From Promethearchaeota archaeon (lineage in GTDB: Archaea; Asgardarchaeota; Lokiarchaeia; Sigynarchaeales; SOKP01): a stretch of DNA of 21,156 bases. This document shows, in pieces, positions 14,892-21,156 of the stretch. A program made the position numbers and the translations under genes. The stretch is taken from contig JAEOUI010000009.1 in NCBI GenBank assembly GCA_016839425.1, forward strand, positions 1 through 21,156, read 5' to 3'. Positions within the stretch are counted from its first letter, which is position 1; every line of letters starts with the position of its first letter. The notes below the pieces were generated by a model, which was not told where the DNA came from, did not search any database, and saw only the letters and a list, made by a program, of their open reading frames with translations.

Positions 14892-16574
14892 TTAATAAAA
14901 ATATATTCCTATTGTTAAAAAAATTAAACTACTAATTAGTATAAACTTGTTTAATTTAGTAAACAAGGGATATTCAGCTTGAATTTCTTTTGGATTTGTA
15001 GCCATTGTATATCCACTGAAAGACATTGTAGAAAAAAAACCAAGCCAAAATTGAAAGCCTAGCATCAACAATATAGCTAGATTAAAACCGTGTATTAAAT
15101 ACGAGATTATCCCTAGCATTAGTAGGCTTAAAATTCCGAAAAAATAACCCTTGTAAATAAACTTTCTCGAAAAAGCGGATAATGGAAAGAATGTACTTAT
15201 CAATCCATTTACGATGATTATCCATAACGCTATTTCAGCAAAAATTAACGATTTATAAATCCAAAATTGCCCGAATGGAACCGAAAGAACCAAAAATATC
15301 AAAAAAAATGCGACCATTGGAAAAAGAAAGATCTTTCGAAATAAAAAAGATGTATGTGTTACATAGGCACGCATTCTATGAGAAAAATTGAACTTGATAA
15401 CGCTCATTTTCTCGGATTTTTCCTTCGTGTCGGACTTGAGGTATTCAGGCAAGGTGCTGGACCAAACGGGACCATATTTCACCCGAAATCTGAAGTTATC
15501 TTCTTTTTTAGGTAAATTTGGAATTGAAACTCCTCCAGCTGCGAGTTGGGGCAAAATCAAGGTTTTGTTTTCTGCAATATCTTGAATCCCCGTGGCTTCG
15601 ACGGCTTCAAGAAGTTGTTGATTTCCAAAATCACTACCACGAGCGGCGCACCAAACATTTATGCCATTTGAATCCACACATAGGATCCACGCGTCAAATC
15701 TCTTGAGGTGCCTTAATAATTTGATGTAAGTATAATCATAATTAGCCGTCACGAGAATCGGGGAATTTTTAGATGGGTTTCCAGATCGATAAATGCCAGG
15801 TTCGATCGGGATTCTATCGACTTGACCTGTCAATAAACACCTTAATATTCTTAGGTAGCTTTTAAAACCCTTATGGCTCTTTTGTTCAGGTATATAATAA
15901 CCTGGCACTTGAGATTGCCATTGATCGCTCTTTTTTAGTTCTAGCGCTTGAATTGCTCCGTGTTTCCATTGTTTTTGAGAAACAATCGTATATCCAATTG
16001 GTTCGATATATTGAAAAAACCATTTAAGTACTTGAGTTTGGTGAAGTCTTTGTCGTTTGAGCTTTTTTTTATATCGCCATCGTTTTATTTTAAACGGTAT
16101 TTTCCAAAATCCTGGTGGTAAAAATTCAGCTGATAATAAAAGTCTTCCTTCAGGTTTCAAGGCTTCCCAAGCTTTTCTTAGAAAAATTTGTTGTTCTAGT
16201 GGACGAAGTTCAGACAGCATGAAAGTAGATATTATTATATCTTTTGAATTTGCTTCCAAGAGAAAGTCGGAAAATGTTCCAATTTGATATAGTAGGTTTA
16301 TATCATCTCCTGTCGGATAGTTTGTCATTGCGTGACTTATCATCTTGTAATCTTTATCGATTGCAACTATATTGTTTCCTTTTAAGGCAATTTTCGAAGC
16401 TAAGGTGCCCGTTCCACAACCCACTTCTAGGATGGATTCTGAAGGGCCTATTTTATTTAGAATCCAGTCATTTACTTCGAGATTTACGCCTTTTGTGAGA
16501 GTTGTAAAATTATCGTCGTAAGTTTCGGGCTCTTCTTCTAGTTTGCGCATGTAAACAACTGCCGTTTCTTTCAC
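14892..16574 (-). CDS. SAM methyltransferase fused to HgcA-like corrinoid membrane protein
   Basis: 560 residues in three parts. (1) Residues about 15-215 are a class I SAM-dependent methyltransferase with motif I LEVGCGTG (49-56), acidic VAIDKD (70-75) and an LKPEGRLLLSAE motif (139-150). (2) Residues about 258-380 match HgcA: PGIYRSGNP, SPILVTANYD, DAWILCVDSNGINVWCAARG (294-313) and LPQLAAGGV. The cap-helix motif, usually N(V/I)WCA(A/G)GK, is NVWCAARG here; Cys309, the cobalt ligand in HgcA, is kept while GK becomes RG. (3) Residues about 412-560 contain five membrane helices, as in HgcA. Inference: a corrinoid methyl carrier anchored in the membrane with its own methyltransferase. I recall a RefSeq family CpaM (corrinoid protein-associated methyltransferase) but could not verify it. 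The start is GTG at 16574 (16 bases after the DUF166 gene) or ATG at 16550. Confidence 0.85.
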   Translation of the reverse strand: MKETAVVYMRKLEEEPETYDDNFTTLTKGVNLEVNDWILNKIGPSESILEVGCGTGTLASKIALKGNNIVAIDKDYKMISHAMTNYPTGDDINLLYQIGTFSDFLLEANSKDIIISTFMLSELRPLEQQIFLRKAWEALKPEGRLLLSAEFLPPGFWKIPFKIKRWRYKKKLKRQRLHQTQVLKWFFQYIEPIGYTIVSQKQWKHGAIQALELKKSDQWQSQVPGYYIPEQKSHKGFKSYLRILRCLLTGQVDRIPIEPGIYRSGNPSKNSPILVTANYDYTYIKLLRHLKRFDAWILCVDSNGINVWCAARGSDFGNQQLLEAVEATGIQDIAENKTLILPQLAAGGVSIPNLPKKEDNFRFRVKYGPVWSSTLPEYLKSDTKEKSEKMSVIKFNFSHRMRAYVTHTSFLFRKIFLFPMVAFFLIFLVLSVPFGQFWIYKSLIFAEIALWIIIVNGLISTFFPLSAFSRKFIYKGYFFGILSLLMLGIISYLIHGFNLAILLMLGFQFWLGFFSTMSFSGYTMATNPKEIQAEYPLFTKLNKFILISSLIFLTIGIYFY

Positions 16575-16590
16575 CCTTCACTCATATTTT

Positions 16591-17295
16591 TTAAGAAGTT
16601 CTGCTATTATATTCTTCTTGTATCGATAGAAAAAAGTCCTTAAGCTCGCTAGATAATGTTGTGGTTTTTATGGCATCGTAAAGTGAAAGTAAATGAATGA
16701 TACCAGCAACTTCCTTATCACAGGTTCGACCAAATCGGGGTGCTCTGCATTCGTGACATACTGCCAAGGCAAAATCGCGCAAATTATTATCATTTAAGGT
16801 CTTACCCTTAATAAATCGTGCTCCTGCTTCAGATGATCCGCATAAAGAAATTCTATCGACATCAACATCTAATACTTTTAATTCCTCGTTAATTTTTATA
16901 TGATACCGAGGTTTTCCAAAATAGGTCGCAAATTCGTCTATCTCGCTGATTCCCGTGTTATTCTCCAGAGAGCACATGGTTCTTGCGTGAATTACATGTG
17001 GGTTAATTGATTTTGCTTGCTCGTACAATCCATTACCTGGAAGAATACCTAAAATTAATGGTTTTCCAAGTTCCACTAGTTGCAAAATTATGTCTGGATG
17101 TCTAACATAGGAGATATAAAAGTCGCAATCGGGGATTTCGATATCGATTGGATCGTCTAACATCACGGTCTCTGGAATTTCTGGGACCAATATCCAATAT
17201 ACTTCAAAGCGTTCGTGTATGTTGTCAAAGGCTCTGTTACCGTATTTACCGTCTGAAACTAAACCAATATGAATTGAATTTTGAATGTATATCAC
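16591..17295 (-). CDS. DUF166-like protein, first gene of the operon
   Basis: 234 residues. The opening IGLVSDGKYGNRAFDNI, the middle DCDFYISYVRHPDIILQLVE, the MCSLE motif around Cys108 followed by IDEFATYFGKPRYHI, and RISLCGSSEAGARFI (Cys152) match my recollection of DUF166, an archaeal and anaerobe family once labelled thymidylate-synthase-like with no proven reaction. Near the C-terminus lies C180-H-E-C183 with C192, a plausible metal or cluster site. It is soluble, with no signal peptide. It begins with GTG at 17295 (no nearby ATG) and is divergent from the ArsR gene, 16 bases ahead of the methyltransferase-HgcA fusion. Its place at the head of a corrinoid operon suggests a part in corrinoid, C1 or metal handling, but this is inference. 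Confidence 0.65.
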   Translation of the reverse strand: MIYIQNSIHIGLVSDGKYGNRAFDNIHERFEVYWILVPEIPETVMLDDPIDIEIPDCDFYISYVRHPDIILQLVELGKPLILGILPGNGLYEQAKSINPHVIHARTMCSLENNTGISEIDEFATYFGKPRYHIKINEELKVLDVDVDRISLCGSSEAGARFIKGKTLNDNNLRDFALAVCHECRAPRFGRTCDKEVAGIIHLLSLYDAIKTTTLSSELKDFFLSIQEEYNSRTS

Positions 17296-17464
17296 TTCTT
17301 CTTTTAATATTAAATAATGTTTATCGTGCTTGAACTAGTTATATTTTTGCTCATTTAAAAATTTATTTATCCGATTAAGTACATTTCAATATGAATCAAA
17401 ATAAATTTAAATCATAAGGACTTATAATTATCTATCATTGAAACAATACTGGTGAATTTAATCG
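17296..17464. promoter_or_regulatory. Divergent promoter region of the arsR-like gene and the corrinoid/selenoprotein operon
   Basis: 169 bases between two divergent starts. For the leftward operon, AAAAATATAAC on the minus strand (17338-17348) is a TATA candidate about 45 bases before the GTG at 17295. For the ArsR gene, TTTAAAT near 17406-17412 or TTATAATTA at 17422-17430 could serve. A weak interrupted inverted repeat TATGA...TCATA (about 17390-17417) overlaps the rightward promoter and could be part of an ArsR operator. The layout suggests joint control by the ArsR protein, but the operator is not certain. Confidence 0.5.
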
Positions 17465-17854
17465 ATGGACCTCGTGAGAGAAAACGAAATCAAGGAGATA
17501 ATGAAATGTTGTTGGGGCGATTGCTGTGAAAAGTCCATTTTTGAAGATTTACAGGCATACGGTTTGGAACTTAAAAAAAGTCAAGCATTCGCTCAAATAT
17601 TAGAATTTCTAAATGCTCTTGCAAGTAAAGATCGCTTGATGATAGTAAAAACCCTGAAAGAAAGAGGAGAACAGTGCGTTTGTGAATTGGAGGCCATCTT
17701 GGACAAGTCGCAACCATCAATCTCACATCATTTGAGGCATTTAGAAAGAGTGGGCCTTATAAGGGGGTGGAAAAAGGGAAAATTCACATATTATGTCCTT
17801 ATGGAAAACGAATATAAAAAATATTTAGAATTATTTCTAAAAGAATTGAAGTAA
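17465..17854 (+). CDS. ArsR/SmtB-family metal(loid)-responsive repressor
   Basis: 129 residues with a winged helix-turn-helix: LNALASKDRLMIVKTL, then CVCELEAILDKSQPSISHHLRHLERVGLI, then the wing GWKKGKFTYYVL. Cys71-Val-Cys73-Glu-Leu matches the ELCVCDL metal site of ArsR repressors, which bind As(III) or Sb(III) in helix alpha-3. The N-terminus adds two vicinal pairs, C15-C16 and C20-C21 (CCWGDCC), which could supply further thiolates for a soft metal such as Hg, Cd or Bi. In this family metal binding releases DNA and derepresses the operon. It is divergent from the DUF166/HgcA-like operon and probably regulates both sides. Start ATG 17465 has GGTGA 9 bases upstream. The stop lies 12 bases from the convergent chemoreceptor-like gene. 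Confidence 0.87.
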   Translation: MDLVRENEIKEIMKCCWGDCCEKSIFEDLQAYGLELKKSQAFAQILEFLNALASKDRLMIVKTLKERGEQCVCELEAILDKSQPSISHHLRHLERVGLIRGWKKGKFTYYVLMENEYKKYLELFLKELK

Positions 17855-17866
17855 AAAAATTATTTT

Positions 17867-18778
17867 TTAAGGACTTTTTTTCTTCTGAATTCCCGAGCCA
17901 GAACTTTTACTTGAGAACTTGACATTTTGAGATAGCGCTTCTTTTAAAGCGTACGCTTCTTGGCCAAGCTGAGCCGCTGTAGCGGATATTTCCTCCATGG
18001 ATGCCGTTTGCTCTTCGGTGGCCGTGCTGATCTCTTCCATTCCTCTAGACATTTCCACGCTATCCATGGAGGCGCTCATGATGTTTTTCGTAATGAAATC
18101 CACGATTTCTCCCGTACGCTCGACCGAACTTTTAGATTCTTCGGCGAGCTTTTGAACCCTTTCGGCGACCACGGCAAATCCCCTGCCGTGCTCTCCTGCC
18201 CTGCCAGCTTCAATGCTGGCGTTTAGCGCAAGCAGGTTGGTTTGCTCAGAAAGGTTAGTTATGAGCTTTACGATGTTCTTGATCTGCTCGGTCATCTTGT
18301 TTACTTCCAAGAGCGTCGATTCCTGATTTGACGCTTTTCGTGCGATCTCGACCGTTGTTGCGGATATTTCCTCGGCAGAGGCATTTACCTCGTTTGCGCT
18401 AGCTGCTAACGCTGTTGCGCTTTCAGAAAGCCTTTGGGATGTTTGTTCGCTTTGATTTAGCACTTTTTCTATCTGTTTAGTCTTGGATTGTATTAACTTT
18501 TTTTGTGTTAATAGTTTCTTTAATATATAATAATTAGAAAAAAGAACAGGAGCTATTAGAATAATCGCTAAAATTAAATATAATGCAGCATTTTTCCGCG
18601 TTTCTGGATCTCCCGATAATGGAGATAATTCTACTGCTATAAAAAATGTCAGAGTAAGTAAAAATAGAATTTTAAATTCTAAAGATTTCCACTTGAGTTT
18701 AAAAAAAAATGTGAAAAACAATATAATGATTATCGTTGCGATTGGTGGTATTAAATAACTAATTAGGGTTTCAGACAT
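17867..18778 (-). CDS. Methyl-accepting chemotaxis-like protein, array copy 1
   Basis: 303 residues. The N-terminal 90 residues hold three hydrophobic helices (about 8-27, 35-52, 65-88) with only short loops, so there is no external ligand domain. I see no HAMP domain; a charged helix (about 89-115) leads straight into the signalling coiled coil. The hairpin tip ([39 protein letters not shown], about 183-221) is canonical apart from IEAGRAGE in place of IEAARAGE. Such proteins dock CheA and CheW; neither gene is in this window. Seen in the sequence: the signalling half is almost identical to its neighbours, while the membrane part differs. The gap to copy 2 is only 39 bases, so it is probably co-transcribed. 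The sensed cue may be membrane state or a partner protein. Confidence 0.85.
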   Translation of the reverse strand: MSETLISYLIPPIATIIIILFFTFFFKLKWKSLEFKILFLLTLTFFIAVELSPLSGDPETRKNAALYLILAIILIAPVLFSNYYILKKLLTQKKLIQSKTKQIEKVLNQSEQTSQRLSESATALAASANEVNASAEEISATTVEIARKASNQESTLLEVNKMTEQIKNIVKLITNLSEQTNLLALNASIEAGRAGEHGRGFAVVAERVQKLAEESKSSVERTGEIVDFITKNIMSASMDSVEMSRGMEEISTATEEQTASMEEISATAAQLGQEAYALKEALSQNVKFSSKSSGSGIQKKKSP

Positions 18779-18817
18779 TTCATATTGACCTTATATTATT
18801 TGAAAACATTATTAATA

Positions 18818-19747
18818 TTATTTTTTAAGAAACTTCTTTTTCTGAATTCCCGAGCCAGAACTTTTACTTGAGAACTTGACATTTTGAGATAGCGCTTCTT
18901 TTAGAGCGTAGGCTTCTTGTCCAAGTTGGGCCGCCGTTGCCGATATTTCTTCCATGGATGCCGTTTGCTCTTCGGTGGCCGTGCTGATTTCCTCCATTCC
19001 TCTAGACATTTCCACGCTATCCATGGAGGCACTCATGATGTTTTTCGTGATGAAATCCACTATCTCTCCCGTGCGCTCGACCGAGCTCTTGGATTCTTCT
19101 GCGAGCTTTTGAACCCTTTCGGCAACCACGGCAAATCCCCTGCCGTGCTCTCCTGCCCTTCCGGCTTCGATGCTGGCGTTTAACGCAAGCAAGTTGGTTT
19201 GCTCTGAAAGGTTAGTAATGAGCTTGACGATGTTCCTGATTTGCTCGGTCATCTTGTTTACTTCCAAGAGCGTGGACTCTTGATTTGACGCCTTTCGGGC
19301 AATTTCGACCGTTGTTGCGGATATCTCCTCGGCAGATGCGTTCACCTCGTTTGCGCTGGCTGCTAATGCCGTTGCGCTTTCGGAAAGCCGTTGGGACGCT
19401 TGCTCGCTGGCGTCAATCACGCTTTCCATCTTACTCGTTTTTAATTGAATACCTCTCTTCTGAGAAATTAATTTTCTAGTAATATAATATTGCGAAAATA
19501 CGACGGGAATTGCAATTATAAACCCACCAAGAGCATATATTCCAATATTTCCTGAATATTCTGGATCTGAGGTTAATATCGCTCCATCTATAGCAACTAG
19601 TGCTGTTAACGATATTAAGGCTAAATTTTTAAATTCAAGTGAATTCCACTTGAGCTTGTAAGCGAATTTAAAAATGAACATGTAAATCATCATGGAAATT
19701 GGAGTTAATGTCAATCGTACTATATTAAAAACTGGATCTATATCCAT
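18818..19747 (-). CDS. Methyl-accepting chemotaxis-like protein, array copy 2
   Basis: I start it at ATG 19747 (309 residues), because AAGGATAG lies 4-11 bases upstream. The frame opens five codons earlier at TTG 19762, which has no such signal. The N-terminal helices are about 5-29, 37-54 and 63-86, with the [10 protein letters not shown] motif between the first two shared in near-identical form with the other copies. The anchor-to-signalling linker ends in [10 protein letters not shown]. The signalling half differs from copy 1 by only a few residues (for example EQIRN for EQIKN). The C-terminal tail is [14 protein letters not shown]. Like its neighbours it lacks an extracellular sensor and HAMP domain. 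It has a clear promoter upstream. Confidence 0.85.
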   Translation of the reverse strand: MDIDPVFNIVRLTLTPISMMIYMFIFKFAYKLKWNSLEFKNLALISLTALVAIDGAILTSDPEYSGNIGIYALGGFIIAIPVVFSQYYITRKLISQKRGIQLKTSKMESVIDASEQASQRLSESATALAASANEVNASAEEISATTVEIARKASNQESTLLEVNKMTEQIRNIVKLITNLSEQTNLLALNASIEAGRAGEHGRGFAVVAERVQKLAEESKSSVERTGEIVDFITKNIMSASMDSVEMSRGMEEISTATEEQTASMEEISATAAQLGQEAYALKEALSQNVKFSSKSSGSGIQKKKFLKK

Positions 19748-19810
19748 TTTTCTATCCTTCAATTATTTTTTTGTTTTTAAATGTATTTTTTAATTACTTA
19801 TAAAAACAAG

Positions 19811-19820
19811 TTTATATAAA
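19811..19820 (-). promoter_or_regulatory. TATA box of chemoreceptor copy 2
   Basis: TTTATATAAA (palindromic, so identical on both strands) lies about 64 bases upstream of the ATG at 19747 in the minus sense. This predicts a start site near 19787 and a leader of about 40 bases that holds the AAGGATAG ribosome binding site. It would drive copy 2 and probably copy 1. Confidence 0.5.
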
Positions 19821-19980
19821 TTATCTGTATTTTTTTAATAAGCATTAATTTCATTACTATCGATTTCAAATCAAATAAATAAGTTACATTATCAATTTGA
19901 AGAAATTAAGATTATAATTTACACAAAATATAGCTCAATATCAATAAAGTAAAAATAAAGATATTATTTGGATAAATTTA

Positions 19981-20901
19981 TTATTTCTTGAAAAGCTTTT
20001 TTTTCTGAATCCCGGACCCAGAACTTTTAATGTCTTGAGAGAGCGCCTCTTTTAGAGCATACGCTTCTTGCCCGAGTTGAGCCGCCGTTGCCGATATTTC
20101 TTCCATGGATGCCGTTTGCTCTTCGGTGGCCGTGCTGATTTCTTCCATTCCTCTCGACATCTCCACGCTATCCATGGAGGCGCTCATTATGTTTTTCGTG
20201 ATGAAATCTACTATCTCTCCCGTGCGCTCGACCGAACTCTTGGATTCTTCTGCGAGCTTTTGAACCCTTTCGGCAACCACGGCAAATCCCCTGCCGTGCT
20301 CTCCCGCCCTTCCGGCTTCGATGCTGGCGTTTAATGCTAAGAGATTAGTTTGCTCGGAAAGGTTGGTAATGAGCTTGACGATGTTCCTGATTTGCTCGGT
20401 CATCTTATTTACTTCTAAGAGCGTGGACTCTTGATTCGAAGCTTTTCGAGCAATCTCCACCGTCGTTGCGGAGATCTCCTCGGCAGAAGCGTTCACCTCG
20501 TTTGCGCTTGCAGCTAAGGCAGTGGCGCTTTCAGAAAGCCTTTGTGAGGCTTGTTCGCTGGCATCTATAACATTCGCCATTTTTTGAGTTCTAACATAAA
20601 TGGTTTTTTTTTGCTTTAATTGGCTATTCAAGATATAATATTCACCGAGTATGATAGGGATGAAGATGACTAAGGTTAATAAGCCATTAATAATAGACCC
20701 CTCATTAGTGAAGATATCTCCAAACAATAGCAGGACATCTATCATAACCATACACAGTAAAAAATTTATCAAAGCAAGCGTTTTGAATTCAAGAGATTTC
20801 AATTTAAGCTTGAAAACAAATTTAAACACTAGAAGTAAAATTAAATATACAATTGGTGTCAAGATTAAAGTTAATATATTAGTAGCCTGATCATAAGCCA
20901 T
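19981..20901 (-). CDS. Methyl-accepting chemotaxis-like protein, array copy 3
   Basis: 306 residues, ATG at 20901 with GAGGATGG about 8 bases upstream. Three membrane helices (about 10-30, 41-61, 69-92) are joined by short loops, and the [10 protein letters not shown] motif follows helix 1. The signalling half has the same tip sequence as copies 1 and 2. Its tail is shorter: [20 protein letters not shown] in place of [21 protein letters not shown] 218-base AT-rich spacer separates it from copy 2, and it has its own TATA-like element, so it is a separate transcription unit. Confidence 0.85.
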   Translation of the reverse strand: MAYDQATNILTLILTPIVYLILLLVFKFVFKLKLKSLEFKTLALINFLLCMVMIDVLLLFGDIFTNEGSIINGLLTLVIFIPIILGEYYILNSQLKQKKTIYVRTQKMANVIDASEQASQRLSESATALAASANEVNASAEEISATTVEIARKASNQESTLLEVNKMTEQIRNIVKLITNLSEQTNLLALNASIEAGRAGEHGRGFAVVAERVQKLAEESKSSVERTGEIVDFITKNIMSASMDSVEMSRGMEEISTATEEQTASMEEISATAAQLGQEAYALKEALSQDIKSSGSGIQKKKLFKK

Positions 20902-20950
20902 TATTTTTCCATCCTCTTCTTTTTGTCTTATTTTAACGGTCTTTTATTTT

Positions 20951-20958
20951 ATTTAAAT
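20951..20958 (-). promoter_or_regulatory. Candidate TATA box of chemoreceptor copy 3
   Basis: TTTAAATA in the minus sense lies about 50 bases before the ATG at 20901, in the 77-base gap after the fourth array copy. The predicted leader is about 25-30 bases and includes GAGGATGG. Confidence 0.4.
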
Positions 20959-20978
20959 AATTTTTTAAGATAAATTTA

Positions 20979-21156
20979 TTATTTCTTGAAAATTTTTTTT
21001 TTCTGAATTCCAGAACCAGTTTTATTTTCCGAAGTCTTGATGTCCTGAGATAGTGCTTCTTTTAGAGCGTAGGCTTCTTGTCCAAGTTGAGCCGCCGTTG
21101 CCGATATTTCTTCCATGGATGCCGTTTGCTCTTCGGTGGCCGTGCTGATTTCCTCC
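20979..21156 (-). CDS. Methyl-accepting chemotaxis-like protein, array copy 4 (partial, cut by window edge)
   Basis: Only the last 58 codons are present. They encode the end of the signalling domain ([19 protein letters not shown], then [18 protein letters not shown]) and a tail ending [13 protein letters not shown] before TAA at 20979. The nucleotide sequence from about 21060 to the window end is almost identical to the same part of copies 2 and 3. The tail holds a small insertion (SENK-like) compared with copy 3. The array therefore has at least four members and continues to the right of the window. Confidence 0.82.
   Translation of the reverse strand, partial: EEISTATEEQTASMEEISATAAQLGQEAYALKEALSQDIKTSENKTGSGIQKKKIFKK

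Larger units (their letters stand above)
17900..21156 (-). repeat. Tandem direct repeats of the chemoreceptor signalling half
   Basis: Blocks of about 570 bases at roughly 17900-18470, 18850-19430 and 20010-20580, plus a partial block at 21030-21156, are nearly identical in DNA, including many third positions. The flanking membrane-anchor coding parts are strongly diverged and far more AT-rich. The sharp change at the linker suggests gene conversion or repeated domain duplication. This is read by eye; an alignment would give exact borders. Confidence 0.75.

Noticed and set aside
18917..19183. Repeated 88-codon plus-strand frames opposite each chemoreceptor gene (also at 17960 and 20068)
   Set aside because: They recur only because the opposite-strand signalling domain is conserved; their histidine-rich products match no family.

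Overview
The window looks like archaeal DNA, most probably from an Asgard (Lokiarchaeia-like) archaeon. The sequence shows a proteasome-activating AAA ATPase (PAN), a RimK/MptN-type ligase, archaeal TATA-box promoters followed by short leaders, U-run terminators, SCP2-domain proteins and AT-rich intergenic DNA. The Asgard placement is inference: no rRNA or marker protein is present to fix it.

Bases 1-9862 hold two large paralogous SIR2-TPR proteins pointing in opposite directions (44-2929 minus, 6710-9862 plus). Between them lie a small membrane protein, an MptN/RimK-like glutamate ligase, an unrecognised coiled-coil protein and two SCP2-domain paralogues in tandem. Bases 9864-12765 (minus) hold an HD phosphohydrolase, a HAL2/CysQ-type phosphatase and PAN.

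Bases 13038-17854 are the most interesting part. A divergent ArsR regulator rich in cysteine pairs faces a leftward six-gene operon: DUF166-like protein; a fusion of a SAM methyltransferase to an HgcA-like corrinoid membrane protein (motif NVWCAARG); an HgcB-like 2[4Fe-4S] ferredoxin with terminal vicinal cysteines; a thioredoxin-like CxC protein; and two paralogous small proteins. Both small proteins carry in-frame TGA codons at aligned positions (C-TGA-TGA and TGA-G-TGA-TGA). Downstream of these codons the reading frame continues with about 30 codons that are conserved between the paralogues and differ largely by synonymous or conservative changes. I read these as selenocysteine codons, so conventional annotation would truncate both proteins. 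Each is followed by a similar stem-loop (GGAU[A/U]GCAUCC core with an upstream GUGAA) that could be an archaeal SECIS element. Together the operon looks like a selenoprotein-assisted system that transfers methyl groups to, or from, a thiophilic metal or metalloid; the actual substrate is unknown.

Bases 17867-21156 (minus) hold four tandem methyl-accepting chemotaxis-like proteins (the fourth cut by the window edge). They have divergent three-helix membrane anchors, no visible HAMP domain and almost identical, GC-richer signalling halves, which suggests recent duplication or gene conversion. No intergenic gap exceeds 300 bases; no rRNA, tRNA, CRISPR array or transposase was seen.
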